In this document: positions 10,371-21,600 of the stretch, in pieces
Layout: every line of letters starts with the position of its first letter
Numbering within the stretch: the stretch's first letter is position 1
DNA from: Ditylenchus dipsaci
Taxonomy: Eukaryota; Nematoda; Chromadorea; Rhabditida; Anguinidae
Length of the DNA: 64,000 bases
Reading direction: 5' to 3'
NCBI GenBank assembly: GCA_004194705.1
Contig: SADC01000118.1
Location: 186,001 to 250,000, forward strand
Notes under the pieces: generated by a model
Database searches by the model: none
What the model saw: only the letters and a program-made list of their open reading frames with translations
What the model was told of the DNA's origin: nothing
Translations under genes and position numbers: made by a program

Positions 10371-10770
10371 TACAGTTAAACCTCTATATAACGTACCCCT
10401 TGAGACCATTTGGTGGATTTACTTAAAATTACAAAAAAGTTTACCCCCGCTATAACGTACCCTTGATATAACGTACCCCTGCAGATAACACTGACCTTTA
10501 CGTTACCCTCGCTATAACGTACCCTTGAAAAATAGTGTTATATTTACCAATTTCATACAGTTTTTGCTCTTTTTCTGCTTCTGCCATATTTCTGTAGTCA
10601 TTAAATGTTTCCCTTTTAGTTTCGATGAGTGCTCCAAAGCCGAAGCGAAAATATAAATCAAAACTGTTTGATGAAATATATCAGCCTATCTTTTTGTGCT
10701 ACCTCCCTAAATTAAAAGTATCGAGATTTGCCTTGACAACAGCCAGAATTGGCCTTGCTTAAAAAACGTC
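10371..10770. mobile_element. pogo/Tigger-like element remnant, left end
   Basis: TA then CAGTTAAACCTCTATATAAC, followed by repeated TATAACGTACCC words. The terminal CAGT with a flanking TA is typical of pogo/Tigger elements. A short frame resembling a transposase N-terminus starts at 10625. No matching right end was found before the TTAGGC array. Confidence 0.55.
10625..10762 (+). pseudogene. possible pogo/Tigger transposase N-terminal fragment
   Basis: Just 3' of a CCCTTTTAG acceptor-like site, a frame opens MSAPKPKRKYKSKLFDEIYQ and stops after 45 residues. The basic start KPKRKYKS resembles the beginning of CENP-B-like DNA-binding domains of pogo/Tigger transposases (typically KRK-x-K-S/T-L). 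It sits 250 bases inside a pogo-like terminus, which supports the reading. No helix-turn-helix or DDE core follows, so at best it is a decayed fragment. The similarity is short and could be chance. Confidence 0.35.
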
Positions 10771-10924
10771 AGTTTTGAACCTTTTTTTAAATGCCTTAAA
10801 ACATCCACTTTTTGCGTAAAACATGATAAAAGACCGAAACATGATAAAACAGGTAAAAGTCGAAATTCAAAAAGTGCCCAAAACTCAATTTTTTATTGAC
10901 CAGAACTCAAAATAATGTCTTTTT

Positions 10925-11025
10925 TGAGCTTAGGCTTCGGCTTAGGCTTCAGCTCAGGCTTCGGCTTAGCTTAGGCTTCGCTCAGGCTTGCTTAGGCTTC
11001 GGCTTAGGCTTGGGCACGATTAGTA
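10925..11025. repeat. short TTAGGC/TTCGGC array
   Basis: About 12-15 hexamers of cttagg and cttcgg type in a row, in the same orientation as the larger array 230 bases downstream. Confidence 0.8.
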
Positions 11026-11264
11026 CTTGACAAATTTAAAATTAGCCAGTCGAACGCGGTCAAATATTCAAGGACAATCTGTTGCGCGATTAGTCAAACA
11101 GTCAACTTTTTACGCATTCTACTACTACTTTTACTATTTGTCTTGAGACTAATTGTCATCTTGTCTGCAAACCTTGGTATAGATGTCAGTCAAACGCTTA
11201 GTCGTTGAACATATTTTTGTTAACTGAGTCCTAACGCATGAAAAAACTCTGGTATGCATACATT

Positions 11265-11845
11265 TCGGCTTCGGCTTGCTTTCGGCTTAGGTTGGCTTAA
11301 ACTTAGGCTTCGGCTTAGGCTTCGGCTAAGGCTTCGGCTTAGGCTTAGGCTTAGGCTTCGGCTTAGGCTTAGGCTTAGGCTTCGGCTTAGGCTCCGGCTT
11401 CGGCTTAGGCTCGGCTTCGGCTTAGGCTTAGGCTTAGGCTTCGGCTTCGGCTTAGGCTTCGGCTTAGGCGCGGCTTAGGCTTCGGCTTAGGCTTCGGCTT
11501 AGGCCGCGGCTTAGGCTTCGGCTTAGGCTTCGGCTTAGGCTTTCGGCTTAGGCTTCGGCTTAGGCTTCGGCTTAGGCTTAGGCTTCGGCTTAGGCTTATT
11601 CGGCTTAGCTTAGGCTTTCGGCTTAGGCTCCGCTTCGGCTTAGGCTTAGGCTTCGGCTTAGGCTTAGGCTTCGGCTTCGGCTTCGGCTTCGGCTTAGGCT
11701 TCGGCTTCGGCTTCGGCTTAGGCTTCGGCTTATGCTTCGGCTTAGGCTTCGGCTTAGGCGCGGCTTAGGCTTCGGCTTAGGCTTAGGCTTCGGCTTAGGC
11801 TTCGGCTTAGGCTCGCTTAGGCTTAGGCTTCGGCTTAGGCTTGCA
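11265..11845. repeat. large interstitial telomere-like array (TTAGGC/TTCGGC)
   Basis: About 580 bp of hexamers alternating TTAGGC and TTCGGC, mostly as the 12-mer GGCTTAGGCTTC with runs of pure TTAGGC. TTAGGC is the nematode telomere repeat. Occasional unit breaks (ggctcgg, ggcgcgg) occur. The open frame across it, reading as Arg-Leu repeats, is an artefact. Confidence 0.9.
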
Positions 11846-11929
11846 CTAAACCTTTTTTCTAGGTCGAAAGTGCAAAATTTTGAATTTCGGCGCTACTAGG
11901 ATAAACTCCCTCCCCCTTCTCCCCAAAAC

Positions 11930-12315
11930 AGCTTAGTTATACTACTCGACCTGATCAGGTCGATCAGCTGGGTGAATCCCGAGGGTGTCGTTTTAATTGG
12001 ATGGCTGAGCCTTGTGCTCGTACCACAGTCCGGAAAAAGGAAGAGACTCTTTTCGACAGAATTATGAAAAACGTTGGAAATAGTTTCGAAAAACTGGGGC
12101 CTACCGCATGAGAAACTGGATCGAATCATCTTTCGAGTGATTTGTGTCCAAGTATGTGGGGTGCGCATCTTCAACCCCAAACCACCAACCCCTGTGCCCC
12201 CGAAGGGTCGGCGGGCGCTTGGGTTAGAGATGCGCGCACTCACCTACCTTAGACATAATTCCGAGATAGACTCTTGATTGAAAATGCAGATAGAGACTCT
12301 TTTTGCCTAGCTCCA
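11930..12315. repeat. core module of the 994-bp element family, solo copy
   Basis: Shares ggatggctgagcc, ggggcctaccgcatga, TTTCGAGTGATTTGTGTC and the GC-rich hairpin (gtgcgcatctt ... gagatgcgcgcac) with the interiors of the elements at 7889 and 20227. The terminal arms GGCACTATTCC are missing. It begins within about 100 bases of the end of the TTAGGC array. Confidence 0.75.
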
Positions 12316-12710
12316 GTGACCAAAACGGAGATATTTATTAAAAAAAACTGGTCGAAAATATCCGTCCCGCGCCCTAAAAACGTGTTGTTAGCACGTTATA
12401 GGTGCTAAAACTTTTAAAAAAGTTTTCTGCCATTTCTGAGCTATGACATATACTGCAGTCCTGCCGAAATCACGTTCAGGAAGTATAGACTTCATTATTT
12501 TTTTAGTTCATAATTTTGGCCCAAGTTAGATGTCAACTTAGGCTAAAAAGGCCAATTGTGCATTTAGAAATCTTTTTGTAAAATATTTGTGATCCTATTT
12601 TAAATTGTGTTTGAAACTGTGTTGTGTATTCGAAAATTCAAAAACCCCATTATTACCCCATTATTAAGAATTTTGAAATTCTAATCCTTAATTCAAAAAA
12701 CATTGTATAG
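12316..12710. other. no recognisable feature
   Basis: AT-rich sequence between the core module and a mariner-like element. No frame or repeat match was noticed. Confidence 0.3.
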
Positions 12711-13055
12711 GGTTGATCTATAAGTTCGCGCTTCCTTATATACCCTTCGCAAGCATTCTGCATGGGTTTAAAAGTTTTTAATAATACATGCTATTAAAAA
12801 TAGACAGATGGGTCGGAATCGAAATTTATTCTCCGAAAACAGAACAAAATTTTTTTGATGGGTTTCGTAATTAAAATTCAAAACACAAATTGCAATTTAG
12901 AAACCCATCAAAAAAATTTGTTCTGATTTTACAAAATAAAATTTTGATTTTGAAACCATCTCTCAATTTTCATAGCATATATTATTAAAAACTATAAAAC
13001 TCACGCAAAAAGCTCGCGAAGGTGTATAAACAATCGCGAACTTATGGACCAACCA
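12711..13055. mobile_element. mariner-like MITE
   Basis: Terminal inverted repeats ggttgatctataagttcgcg (left) and cgcgaacttatggaccaacc (right), with further internal inversions (aaaccatcaaaaaaatttg type words). Size about 345 bp, no coding capacity. The terminal motif resembles mariner ends seen in many invertebrates. Confidence 0.65.
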
Positions 13056-13159
13056 ATATAAAATTTTTTTATTCACACATATAAATGGCTTCGTTAATAA
13101 ATTTTATTTTCGACTTTCTGGCAAGGTGTTGTATACAGTTTTAGTGAAAAAATAACAAA

Positions 13160-14110
13160 TTTTTAGACTTCTTCATCGATAGCTTTTTTGAGAATCTCCA
13201 GCAACATTTGGGCCGCAGAGTCCATCGATCTGATCTTATTCTTACGGCTAACCAATGGCTCTTGATACTCATCTAGTCCTTTCTTAATTTGCCGGTAGAA
13301 CTCACATGCTTCCAAAACCCTATCTAGACTTTTCTGAAAATCGAGCACATCTTGATCTGGCACTACTGTCATTGCTTGTTCTTTCTCCTCTCTCCATTTC
13401 TTATATTCAAAATGGACATTGCACTAGCCGATTCGATTCAGGCACTCAACCTTTTCGGCATTCTTCTTACAATCATCCACATAGTCTAGCTTTGAAAGAG
13501 AGGAGAAAGCTATTTAGGTTTGACAAAGTGGCCTCGGTGGCGCAGTGCCCTCCAAAGATATTTTTCTCTAAGCCAACTTTTTCAATTTTGCCTAAGCTCA
13601 AAGCCTGAGCCTAAGCCTAAGCTTAAGTTAGCGCGCTACACATTGAAAAAAAGAAACTTAAAAAAATCAAGGAACTCAAAATAGTACGCTTAGAGAAAAA
13701 TACTCTTTGGAGGGGGTGCACTTGGGCTTTTACGCCCTAAAACTAGCCAACAAGCAAAAAAAAATAGCGTGCCACCACGTAGGATCGAACCTGCACACCA
13801 TTTCGGGCCAAGAAACGCAAACGCTTGCGCACTGCGCCATGGAGGCCACTTTTCAAACCTAAATGGCTTTTCTCCATGCTTAAGTCCATTTTTTGGATGG
13901 AAAGAACTATGGCAAAATTACCTCAAAAAGCTTTTCGTTTCTTTCTTGTTAGCATTGTCCGCAATAAGCTTTTTTGCTAACTTCCTTAGCGTCGTACGCA
14001 ATTAAAGTATCGAATTTGGTGACAAACTCTTTGTCTTTTTGAAAATTTACATATATGTTTCATAGGATTCTCTGTCAGCAATTTTTGTCCATCACGTTTT
14101 ATTAGCCCAC
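13160..14110 (-). CDS. unknown coiled-coil protein segment, copy A (frame disrupted)
   Basis: Not recognised. The last coding piece (13372-13163) reads MTVVPDQDVLDFQKSLDRVL and then a charged helix-rich region ending EILKKAIDEEV-stop. Upstream on the same strand KLDYVDDCKKNAEKVECLNR (about 13490-13430) and, further up, a segment with LLTENPMK (about 14060) follow in the same order as in the related copy at 16690-17251. The two copies share nucleotide blocks over about 500 bp, including the intron edge after an LFE-type exon end. The frame is broken in several places, either by decay or by assembly indels. High Lys/Glu content suggests coiled coil. Because both copies keep codon-like similarity, the family was protein-coding, but its function is unknown. 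Confidence 0.45.
13769..13852 (-). repeat. tRNA-derived SINE-like sequence with A and B boxes
   Basis: On the minus strand TGGCGCAGTGCGCAAGCG fits a Pol III A box and GGTTCGATCC a B box about 45 bases on. The stems do not fold as a true tRNA. A second copy lies at 17640-17722, and pieces at 13530-13550, 61935 and 62080 share the same words. Confidence 0.55.
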
Positions 14111-14210
14111 TTCTTATTTATAAAGGCTTAGGCTTAAAACATCTAATTAAACTTTATTCCACCAAATATTATTTTTCAAGTGTCTGGTAAAGTAGTTCAT
14201 AGATCAGACA

Positions 14211-14369
14211 CAGTCGAACTTCTATACGACTCTCAAGGACCGGCTAAACCGAGTCGTTATAGAGAGTGTCGTTATAAAGAGCGTCGTTTTGACTTGAATG
14301 ACTTAGCTCAGGACAAATAATTCTTTTTCCGGATCGTATAAAGAGCGTCGTTATAGAGAGCTTCGACTG
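14211..14369. mobile_element. pogo/Tigger-like MITE (159 bp)
   Basis: CAGTCGAACTTCTATACGAC at the left and GTCGTTATAGAGAGCTTCGACTG at the right (ends only quoted in part), filled with GTCGTTATAGAGAGTGTCG-type units. TA follows the right end. Confidence 0.7.
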
Positions 14370-14925
14370 TACGGATTTTTTTGGTGCAAAAGAATATTTT
14401 TACCTTTTTTGGCGCAAATTTTGGTGTTGCGCTTTTCTATTTAATTGTAAACCCTTTCTGAAAGTGACAACACAATCAGGCAGCCCTGCGTTTCTAGTTT
14501 GTAACAAGATATAATTTGCTGCATCATCTTCGTGAAATGTAGCACAAAAAGGTAGAAGAAGTACGAAGCAAGTCAGAAAGAATGATTTGGCTCATACTTT
14601 TACCTTTTTGTAATGCTTTTTGAAGGACATGCTCGTGAGTTTCAAAAAAGTTAAGGCGGGGGACCAGCAATTTTTTATAATCTCCAATTTTTCACTCGTT
14701 TTGCATCAAATCTAATATTCATGACTTATACTACTTTTGAAAACTAGGCAGAAACTTAAAATGTCTGGATGAGAAAGCATGTGAAACTTGATCGAGAAAA
14801 AAAATTAATTGCGTTCCCGCCTTTTCTCCGTGTCGGACACAGGAATGCCTCTTTAAAGCGATGTTGCAATAAATAATACCTCATCAAACTAGAATCCCAG
14901 TCTGCCTGAGATGTTTTGCTTTTTT
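14370..14925. other. no recognisable feature
   Basis: AT-rich; no frame with coding character and no clear repeat match. Confidence 0.3.
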
Positions 14926-15499
14926 AAAAATCAAACATTTTATCGAAAAACCAAAGTTTGCCCACAGGGGACAAACTTTTTTCTGTCACATTCGATTTGT
15001 CACCTATTCACTTTTTTCTGTCACAGATTTGATTTTCACACGAATCACAATTTTTTGAATTTTTTATTGTGTGAAATCAAGTGGGCATGCAAAGACAGAT
15101 GGCTGGGGACCCACTCCGGAATGGTCAAAAGGCCAAAAAATTGTTTTTTGGGGTTTTGCTGAAGGGGAAGTAAACTTTTCAAGAAAAATCTATTGAGCGG
15201 ATCAGATTTCGGTCCGATGGGCAATCAATCAAAATTTCAGGTTTGTGGAGGTTTTGAGTGGTTCAGGGTGAAGTTTGTGTCGGTTTTTCTCAAAAAAGTT
15301 TACTCCCCCTCAGCAAAACCCAAAAAACCAATTTTTTTTGCCTTTTGGCCATTCCGGAGTGGGTCCCAGTTAGAGTTGCTGAAATGACCGGTCATTTTCT
15401 AAAGCGGTCATATGACCGGTCATATGACCGGTCATTTTCTAAATGACGTCATTTTCTGTCATTTTCCTAATTTTACATGCCTCTTGCAAATAGTGCTAA

Positions 15500-15834
15500 T
15501 TGATGTTCAAATACGCCTTATTGATCGAAACAAATACATTCGTACACATCACTCTCAACTAAAATCATCCATAAACAATTCATGCATTTCGCTCGAGAGA
15601 TTTTCTTCTTTATTTTCATTTGCTTCCTCCGAAATCTCCCAATTCACTGCTATCTCAAAGAATCCCTGTCATCCAGCAGTGGATGTGCTTGATGAAGACG
15701 ACTTGGCTGGTGGTGTCGACCTTCATTCTAAAGAAACCACACATAATCATCAACATATTAAGCAAAAGTATGAAATAAAAAAACTGTTTCAGGAGCTCCA
15801 TATGGATTCCATCGCCAGAGATCAGTTGCTCTGA
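15500..15834 (+). CDS. unknown coding-like frame inside the hAT foldback
   Basis: The last part of an open frame reads NPCHPAVDVLDEDDLAGGVD and then HIKQKYEIKKLFQELHMDSI, ending at TGA (15832-15834). The acidic and helical composition is unlike the frames over repeats. Not recognised. It may be a captured gene piece or part of the element's own gene. The start is unknown; the nominal ATG lies in repeat DNA. Confidence 0.3.
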
Positions 15835-15924
15835 GTAGGGGCAGCAGAAAGGTGAAAGCCTGGAAACGAAAAAATAACAATCATGCAATAAGTATTAAAG
15901 ACCAACCCTAGTAAGGAGAATGTC

Positions 15925-16365
15925 TGCTTCTTACTGATCTTCTTTGCTCACGGTGTCAAAGAAACCTTTGATTCTAGGCGTGCCTGTCCGCGAGCTGCTG
16001 TCCTCTGACTCCTTGACGATATTCTTCGGAAGCTCTCTACTCGATTTTTTGACAAGCGATCGATCTCTTTTTAGCATTAGCCCCAACTTTTTTGCAGTCC
16101 TGAAACCGTCAAAATGAATTCCTACTAAATAAACTTTATCAGATACAAACTGTTAGGTGATTCTACATACGATCAGGGTGGACTGCGTAGCGGTCCTGAC
16201 AGAATTTGCAGTATCCAACGAATGCTTCCTTCCTTTGACGTTGATCTTTTTCTTCCGCTCGTAATAGTTCAGCACCAGGCAGGTGGCTTTTTCATCGATA
16301 TGGCAATCTGAATCAAGGCAATGAGGGAATACAGTGAAGAAGCAATAACATTCAGCAAACGACAC
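15925..16365 (-). pseudogene. possible hAT transposase N-terminal region (BED-like zinc finger)
   Basis: On the minus strand, an exon starting after TTGATTCAG (about 16316) encodes CHIDEKATCLVLNYYERKKK. With a one-base frame change it continues EAFVGYCKFCQDRYAVHPD, a C-x2-C finger-like motif. After a GTATGT donor and a TTTCAG acceptor, a basic linker follows (AKKLGLMLKRDRSLVKKSSR) that ends IKGFFDTVSKEDQ-stop. BED-type fingers and a basic linker ending in an F-F-x-x-V-S-K-E-D-like motif are seen in hAT transposases, and the flanking termini are hAT-like. The catalytic domain is missing. Phase at the splice junction is off by one. Confidence 0.4.
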
Positions 16366-16689
16366 ATGGGAACTATCCTAACGTCAACGGTTCAAAAGAA
16401 AGAGAACTAGAAAATGACCGAATCTATATGACTAGTCATTTTTTATTAAATGACCGGTCATATGACCTCATATGACCGTCATTTGACCGTTCAGCAACTC
16501 TATCCCCAGTCATCTGGTTTGCCCACCCCTGAATTTCACACAATAAAAAATTTAAAAAAAATTGTATTTCGTGTCGAAAATCAAATCTTGTGACAGAAAA
16601 GAGAAATCTGTGACAGAAAAAATTTTGGCCCACAGAAATCAACCAAAAAATCCATATCCTCATTAATCATTCTAGTGAAGAGAAAATGA

Positions 16690-17251
16690 AATTTTCAGTC
16701 TTCCTCATTTAGCCTTATTGAGAATCTCCAGCAACATTTGGCCGCATAGTTGAGTGACCCGATCATGTCTTTCTGACTGACAAATAGTTTTTGGTGCTCA
16801 TCTCGTACTTTTCAGTTTGTCGGTACAACTCACAAAGCTTCCAGAACCTTACCCAGGCTCTCCTGAAAATCGAGCACGTCTTGATCTGGCACTACTGTCA
16901 CTCCTTGTTTCTTTCTCCTCTCGCCATTTCTTCAATTTTTGATCGTTTTCCTCTAGCCATTGCTTGGTCCTGCCTGGCCACAAGTGATGAATTTGAGATA
17001 GTCGAGTGGACATTGCAGTAGCAGATTATCCGGTTCAGCATCCAATTTTTTCGGCATTCTTCTTGCAATCCTCAACATAGTTCAGCTTTAGTCCTAATTT
17101 GTTTTTTTTGGGTAGAAAGCATGAGTTGAGATTATTACCTCAAATAGCTTTTTTGCTTCTTTGCAATTACATATTGTTTTCATAGGATTCTCTGTCAGTA
17201 ATTTTTTTCCGTCACGTTTTTTAGCCCACTTCTGATTTGCTTTGCGAAAGA
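16690..17251 (-). CDS. unknown coiled-coil protein segment, copy B (frame disrupted)
   Basis: Not recognised. Exon 17251-17139 is clean: a TTTCAG acceptor, then FRKANQKWAKKRDGKKLLTE, ICNCKEAKKLFE and a GTAATA donor. The next exon opens LKLNYVEDCKKNAEKIG (about 17085-17040). Further on, QWLEENDQKLKKWREEK and VPDQDVLDF-type words follow in shifted frames, and the similarity to copy A ends near 16700. It differs from copy A by carrying an extra 80-100 bp block around 16950-17000. The hAT-like foldback (14.9-16.6 kb) lies between the copies, so they are either tandem duplicates split by an insertion or a duplication made with the transposon. Confidence 0.45.
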
Positions 17252-17619
17252 CTGAAATATGAAAAACCATGAAAAACTCAAAACTAAACATTCTAAATTT
17301 TTAACAAATTTTTCAAACTTTTTGAGTCGTGTAGCGTAGGATCTCAGCTTTCCAACAAGCTATCAAATTTCATCGAATAATTTCAGAATGTAGAGATTTG
17401 GGGGTTCGATAAAGCAACAAAAAATAAAAGTTAATTCATTCATCCCCTAATATGTTTCTACATCGTTTCAATGGTTCAAGGGAAATATAATTGCAGTGTG
17501 ATAGCTCATAAAAAGCTGAGATCTTGAGCTACATGATGCTATTGAAAATTTTACAAAATGAACACAAAAATATTGAGAAAATGTCAATTTCGGTTTTTCG
17601 TGGCATATTTCAGCTTTTT

Positions 17620-17725
17620 TGGCTTAGGTTAGGCTAGGTGGGTTTGAACCTGCAACACTAAAAAACACCATTTTGGGCCGAACAACGCGAGCACTTACGC
17701 ACTGCGCCATGGAAGCCACTTTTTC
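17620..17725 (-). repeat. tRNA-derived SINE-like sequence, second copy
   Basis: Minus strand: TGGCGCAGTGCGTAAGTGC (A-box-like) and GGTTCAAACCC (B-box-like). It shares CCATGGCGCAGTGCG with the copy at 13769. Confidence 0.55.
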
Positions 17726-18019
17726 AAACTAAATGGCTCCCCCTCCCCTTTAATTGTCTGAATTTCACCAGCAATTCACGGTATTTTCACCAGCAACTTT
17801 CATATTGCCCCTTTATTCCATTTTTGTTATATATTTTTTCAATTCTTGATCTGAATTTTCGGATTTTTCTTGGATCTCTTTACCTTTCTGATGAGCTATC
17901 TACTTTGCTGCATGATCGCAAATTTTAAATCAAGTGGTTCTTAAAAATCAATAGAGCGCTTTTTCACCTTTTTCTTTTGAAAACCCTTTTATCTCTACGT
18001 TTTATAAAAAACATGGCAA
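17726..18019. other. no recognisable feature
   Basis: AT-rich spacer. Confidence 0.3.
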
Positions 18020-18021
18020 TA

Positions 18022-18431
18022 CAGTCAAACCTGGATACCGGACACCCTAAAAGTTCGGTTCCCCAGCTCGGTCCAACATTTTTTAGACCTCTTTTGAAAG
18101 TTTTGTCGATTCTGTTTTGACAGTCTGGTCGCAAATATCGCAAGAATGCCGATTTGCTAATCGTTTTTAAAATTCAAAATCTTTTCACTCTGAAAAAGCA
18201 AAACTCGATAACCGGACACCCTTTTTTCAAATATGTGTCCGGTTTTCGAGTTTTGCTTTTTTAGAGTGAAACGTTTTTGGGTTTTGAAAACGATCGGCAA
18301 AATCGGCATCCTTGGAGATATTTAGTACCGGACTGTCAAAAGAATTGACAAAAACATCAAAAGAGGTCTAAGAAAATGTCGGACCAGCTGGGAACGAACT
18401 TTTGGGGGTGTCCGGTTATCAAGTTGGACTG
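18022..18431. mobile_element. pogo/Tigger-like foldback (CCGGACACC type)
   Basis: CAGTCAAACCTGGATACCGG at the left, GGTTATCAAGTTGGACTG at the right, TA before the left end. The arms hold gttcggttccccagctcgg, atatcgcaagaatgcc and gatcg words. The centre is a palindrome that repeats the terminal phrase (ctcgataaccggacaccc ... gtgtccggttttcgag). No coding region. Confidence 0.8.
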
Positions 18432-18605
18432 TCTAAAATTTGCTATTGAAAATCATTGAATTTGCCGGTGAAAATTAAGACTTTTGAGGCGCGATTCATT
18501 TGAGCCGTAATTTTTGACAAAATCTGTCCTCACACATAATAACTTTTGCTTAGTCATGATTAGGAAGAGCCGTTTTCTTTAGCTGATAAAACTTTTCAGT
18601 CGAAA

Positions 18606-21600
18606 ATGTTGATTGCTGAGCACATTAGTTCCAAGCTGCCTACTGATTTGGTCAATGAGCTAAATGCCTGCAGGACAATACTCAGAATGGCAAAAGTTGA
18701 TGCATGTTTGCAAAAAAAATCAAGAAAACTCCAACATTGCTCAATTGGAGAAGGAACTTAAAGTCATTGTGAGTATTATATCCAAAATGGAATGTAATAA
18801 ACGAAACATAAATTGCTCTAACACCAGGTTAGCTGCTTTTACTCTAGCAGGGGGATAGCTTAACTGAATTGACTCCTCTTTTCACCTTTGAAGAGCCTCA
18901 AACCTCTAAGAAGTCATTTTCAGGGATCGCCAGAAATATGCAAAAAACGGCGGCGAAAATTCCGCGGACAAAAATTTCGCGAAATTCCGTTTTGACGTTC
19001 CTGCTGAAAAAAACCAAATTCTGATCATTTGCAGAAACTTGCTTGCAAAATATGGTACGAAAAATTTGAAAGTATGAAGAAATCAGAAAAACCCGATTAT
19101 TTTCTGTCATCTGAGTGGATGCATACTGTTCAGGATTTGGCAATTTTCGGCGTTTTTCAAAAAACTATCCGTCATTTTATGAGCTAATCTTTTTTTTAAT
19201 TCTATTGAGATTGTCTTTCTTACTTTATTTATTTTTCTGTCGCTCGTCTTACGACTTTTATATCTGTTTTCACCCACTATCCGACAAAGGAGGGGCTTTG
19301 GCCCTGGCCTCCCTATTCATTTTTTTGTTATTTTTAAAAGGTTAGGCAAGGTAAGCAAGGGTATGTTAGGACGGGCTCAGACATGAGTCTAAAAGAGATT
19401 TAAGTCCGTTCTAACATACACTGGCCTAGCCTTGCCTGAACATAAAAAATAACAAAAAGGGGGAGGGTTACGACAACCCTATTGAAAAATATCGAAAAAT
19501 GCAAAGGATTAGTTACCAACATTCATTCTAATTTTTAGCTTGATACCCTTCCTGCTCAAGAGGTGGTCGACAAGGATGAAGTTTGTGCCACAACACTCTC
19601 TTCAAAAAAACTCTGACATGATGAGACACCCACTGTACAACTAAGTCATATGGTCAAGAACGAGCCATTCCCTTTGCCTGCTATTACACCAACGGACATC
19701 TCAAAAACTTTGGCCGATGTTAAGAATGAAGTGGCATTCTAGGTTTTTCGGCGATGGACACAGTAACTGCAAGCAAAAAATTGAGTATCATTGAAAATAG
19801 TGACAAAAGAAATCATTCCGCCCAACTTGACCTCTTTAAACGTCACTATGACGGGAAAATGCTCGCATGAAATCGGTTCATGATCAAAATATAGTGTTAT
19901 TGAGGACGTCTGAGACAGTTAACAAATACAAATGTGATCAAGACAAGGAAGTGGCCATACATAAAATTAACCAAACACATGCCAGTCAAATGGAGGCCCA
20001 TCGAGTGCAACTAATAGCTCAAATGGAAAGATGGAACACCAGTAAAGCAAATGAACAAGCAAGATGTCTGGCAGATATTCGGCTCAGTGAAAATCAGCTT
20101 CAGGCAGTGCATATTCAATGTGAAGCCCAAAAGGAAGACAGCGCCAATTCTTTGCAGGCCAAAAAAGACAGTCAGTTAACTTTTTTAGTGAAAAAAGTCC
20201 CTAAATGATTTTTATATTCAAATTTCGGCACTATTCCATTGTACCCCCCCAAAAAGCTATTCCAGTGTACCCCCCCAAAAATAATGACCTATTCCATTGT
20301 ACCCCCCCAAAACCGACTTTTTTATATGCACTCAAAAACCATTTTTATGTAATAATTTTGCCATAAAAAGGCCAGAACAGCCATTTAAATAGGGTTCAAG
20401 GGCTGTATTGGGAGGGGAAGGGACAAAACAGGGCCACTAATAATAAGGATTTAAGGCACCCTCAAACCCAGCAACTTGGGGTCCACCACTTAATATATAC
20501 GTTTGAAGGCACGTTCAAACCCAGCAACTTGTGGAGGACCAAATACATAAGTACTTAAAAGGCTCTCAAGGGCCAGCCGGGTGGGTCCCGAGGTGGTTAT
20601 GCCTAAACCAGGACCCTGTGGAGGTGAAGCAGAAATTTGGATGGCTGAGCTCTGGCTCGAAGCCAAAGAAGGGGGAGACCCTTTTCGGCTGAAAATTGAA
20701 GATGTTGAACATGGTTTTGAATTACTGGGGCCTACCGCATAAATAACTCTGGTATGCATGTTTTTCATGCATCCAGAGTCGCTTTCGAGTGATTTGTGTC
20801 TAAGGTATGTGGGTGTGCGCATCTCAACTCCAAGCCCCCAAGCCCCCTGCGCCCCCGAAGGGGCGCAGGGGGCTTGAGAGTTAGAGATGCGCGCACGCAC
20901 TTACCTTAGACATGATTCCGAGAAGTACACTTGATCATAAAATGCATATAGAGTCTATTTTTTGCCACGGCCCGAGTTGAAAAACATGGTAAAGCAGCCA
21001 AAAAAAGTGGCCCCTGTGTTATTCCCTTCCCCCCCAATACAGCCCTTGAACCCTATTTAAATGGCTGTTCTGGCCTTTTTATGGCAAAATTATTACATAA
21101 AAATGTTTTTGAGTGCATATAAAAAGTCGGTTTTTGGGGGGGTACAATGGAATAGGTCATTATTTTTGGGGGGGGGTACACTGGAATAGCTTTTTTGGGG
21201 GGGTACAATGGAATAGCGGCCAAATTTCAATACATTTTCAAAGTTGGCACTACTTCTTTAGGTTCACAGCCAACCACCGAGTTAACGGCCCCCACCTCAA
21301 GTTCATTTCCGCCTGGAGTCCCACGAATTGTTTTACCTAGATTGACACCGAGACCGGGATTTCGTTAACCTTCACAGCGGGATCCCGTACGGGATCCCGT
21401 TAAAATAACCGGGATCTTAGTTGGGTTAATTTAAGCTGAAACTTACCATAATTTTGAAATTTTTTAAGCGATTTTTTTTAGCAAAACAGCAGCATTTTTC
21501 CCAGCAATTTTTGTCTTTCATACTGTCAACTAAGTATATGGATGCTTAAAAGGGCATGCCCATGCTGATAAGAGGTGGTCCCCACCACTTCAAATTTTCC

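Larger units (their letters stand above)
14930..16645. repeat. nested hAT-like foldback (about 1.7 kb)
   Basis: Outer arms contain CTGTCACAGATTTGATTTTC (left) and its mirrored relatives at 16560-16640. Next come attgtgtgaaatcaagtggg at 15066 and CCCACCCCTGAATTTCACAC at 16526; the right end read inward is CAGGGGTGGGCAAACCAGAT, a classic hAT terminus. Inside follow the CACTCCGGAATGG hairpin (15108-15365) and GACCGGTCAT palindromic repeats at 15386-15450 and 16410-16490. Two coding-like pieces sit in the centre. Confidence 0.75.

Noticed and set aside
11254..11478. Plus-strand ORF encoding Arg-Leu repeats
   Set aside because: It is the translation of the TTAGGC/TTCGGC array in one frame; no start context or other gene feature.
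13769..13852. A functional tRNA gene
   Set aside because: A and B box words are there but the T and acceptor stems do not pair; similar broken copies elsewhere indicate a SINE-like repeat.
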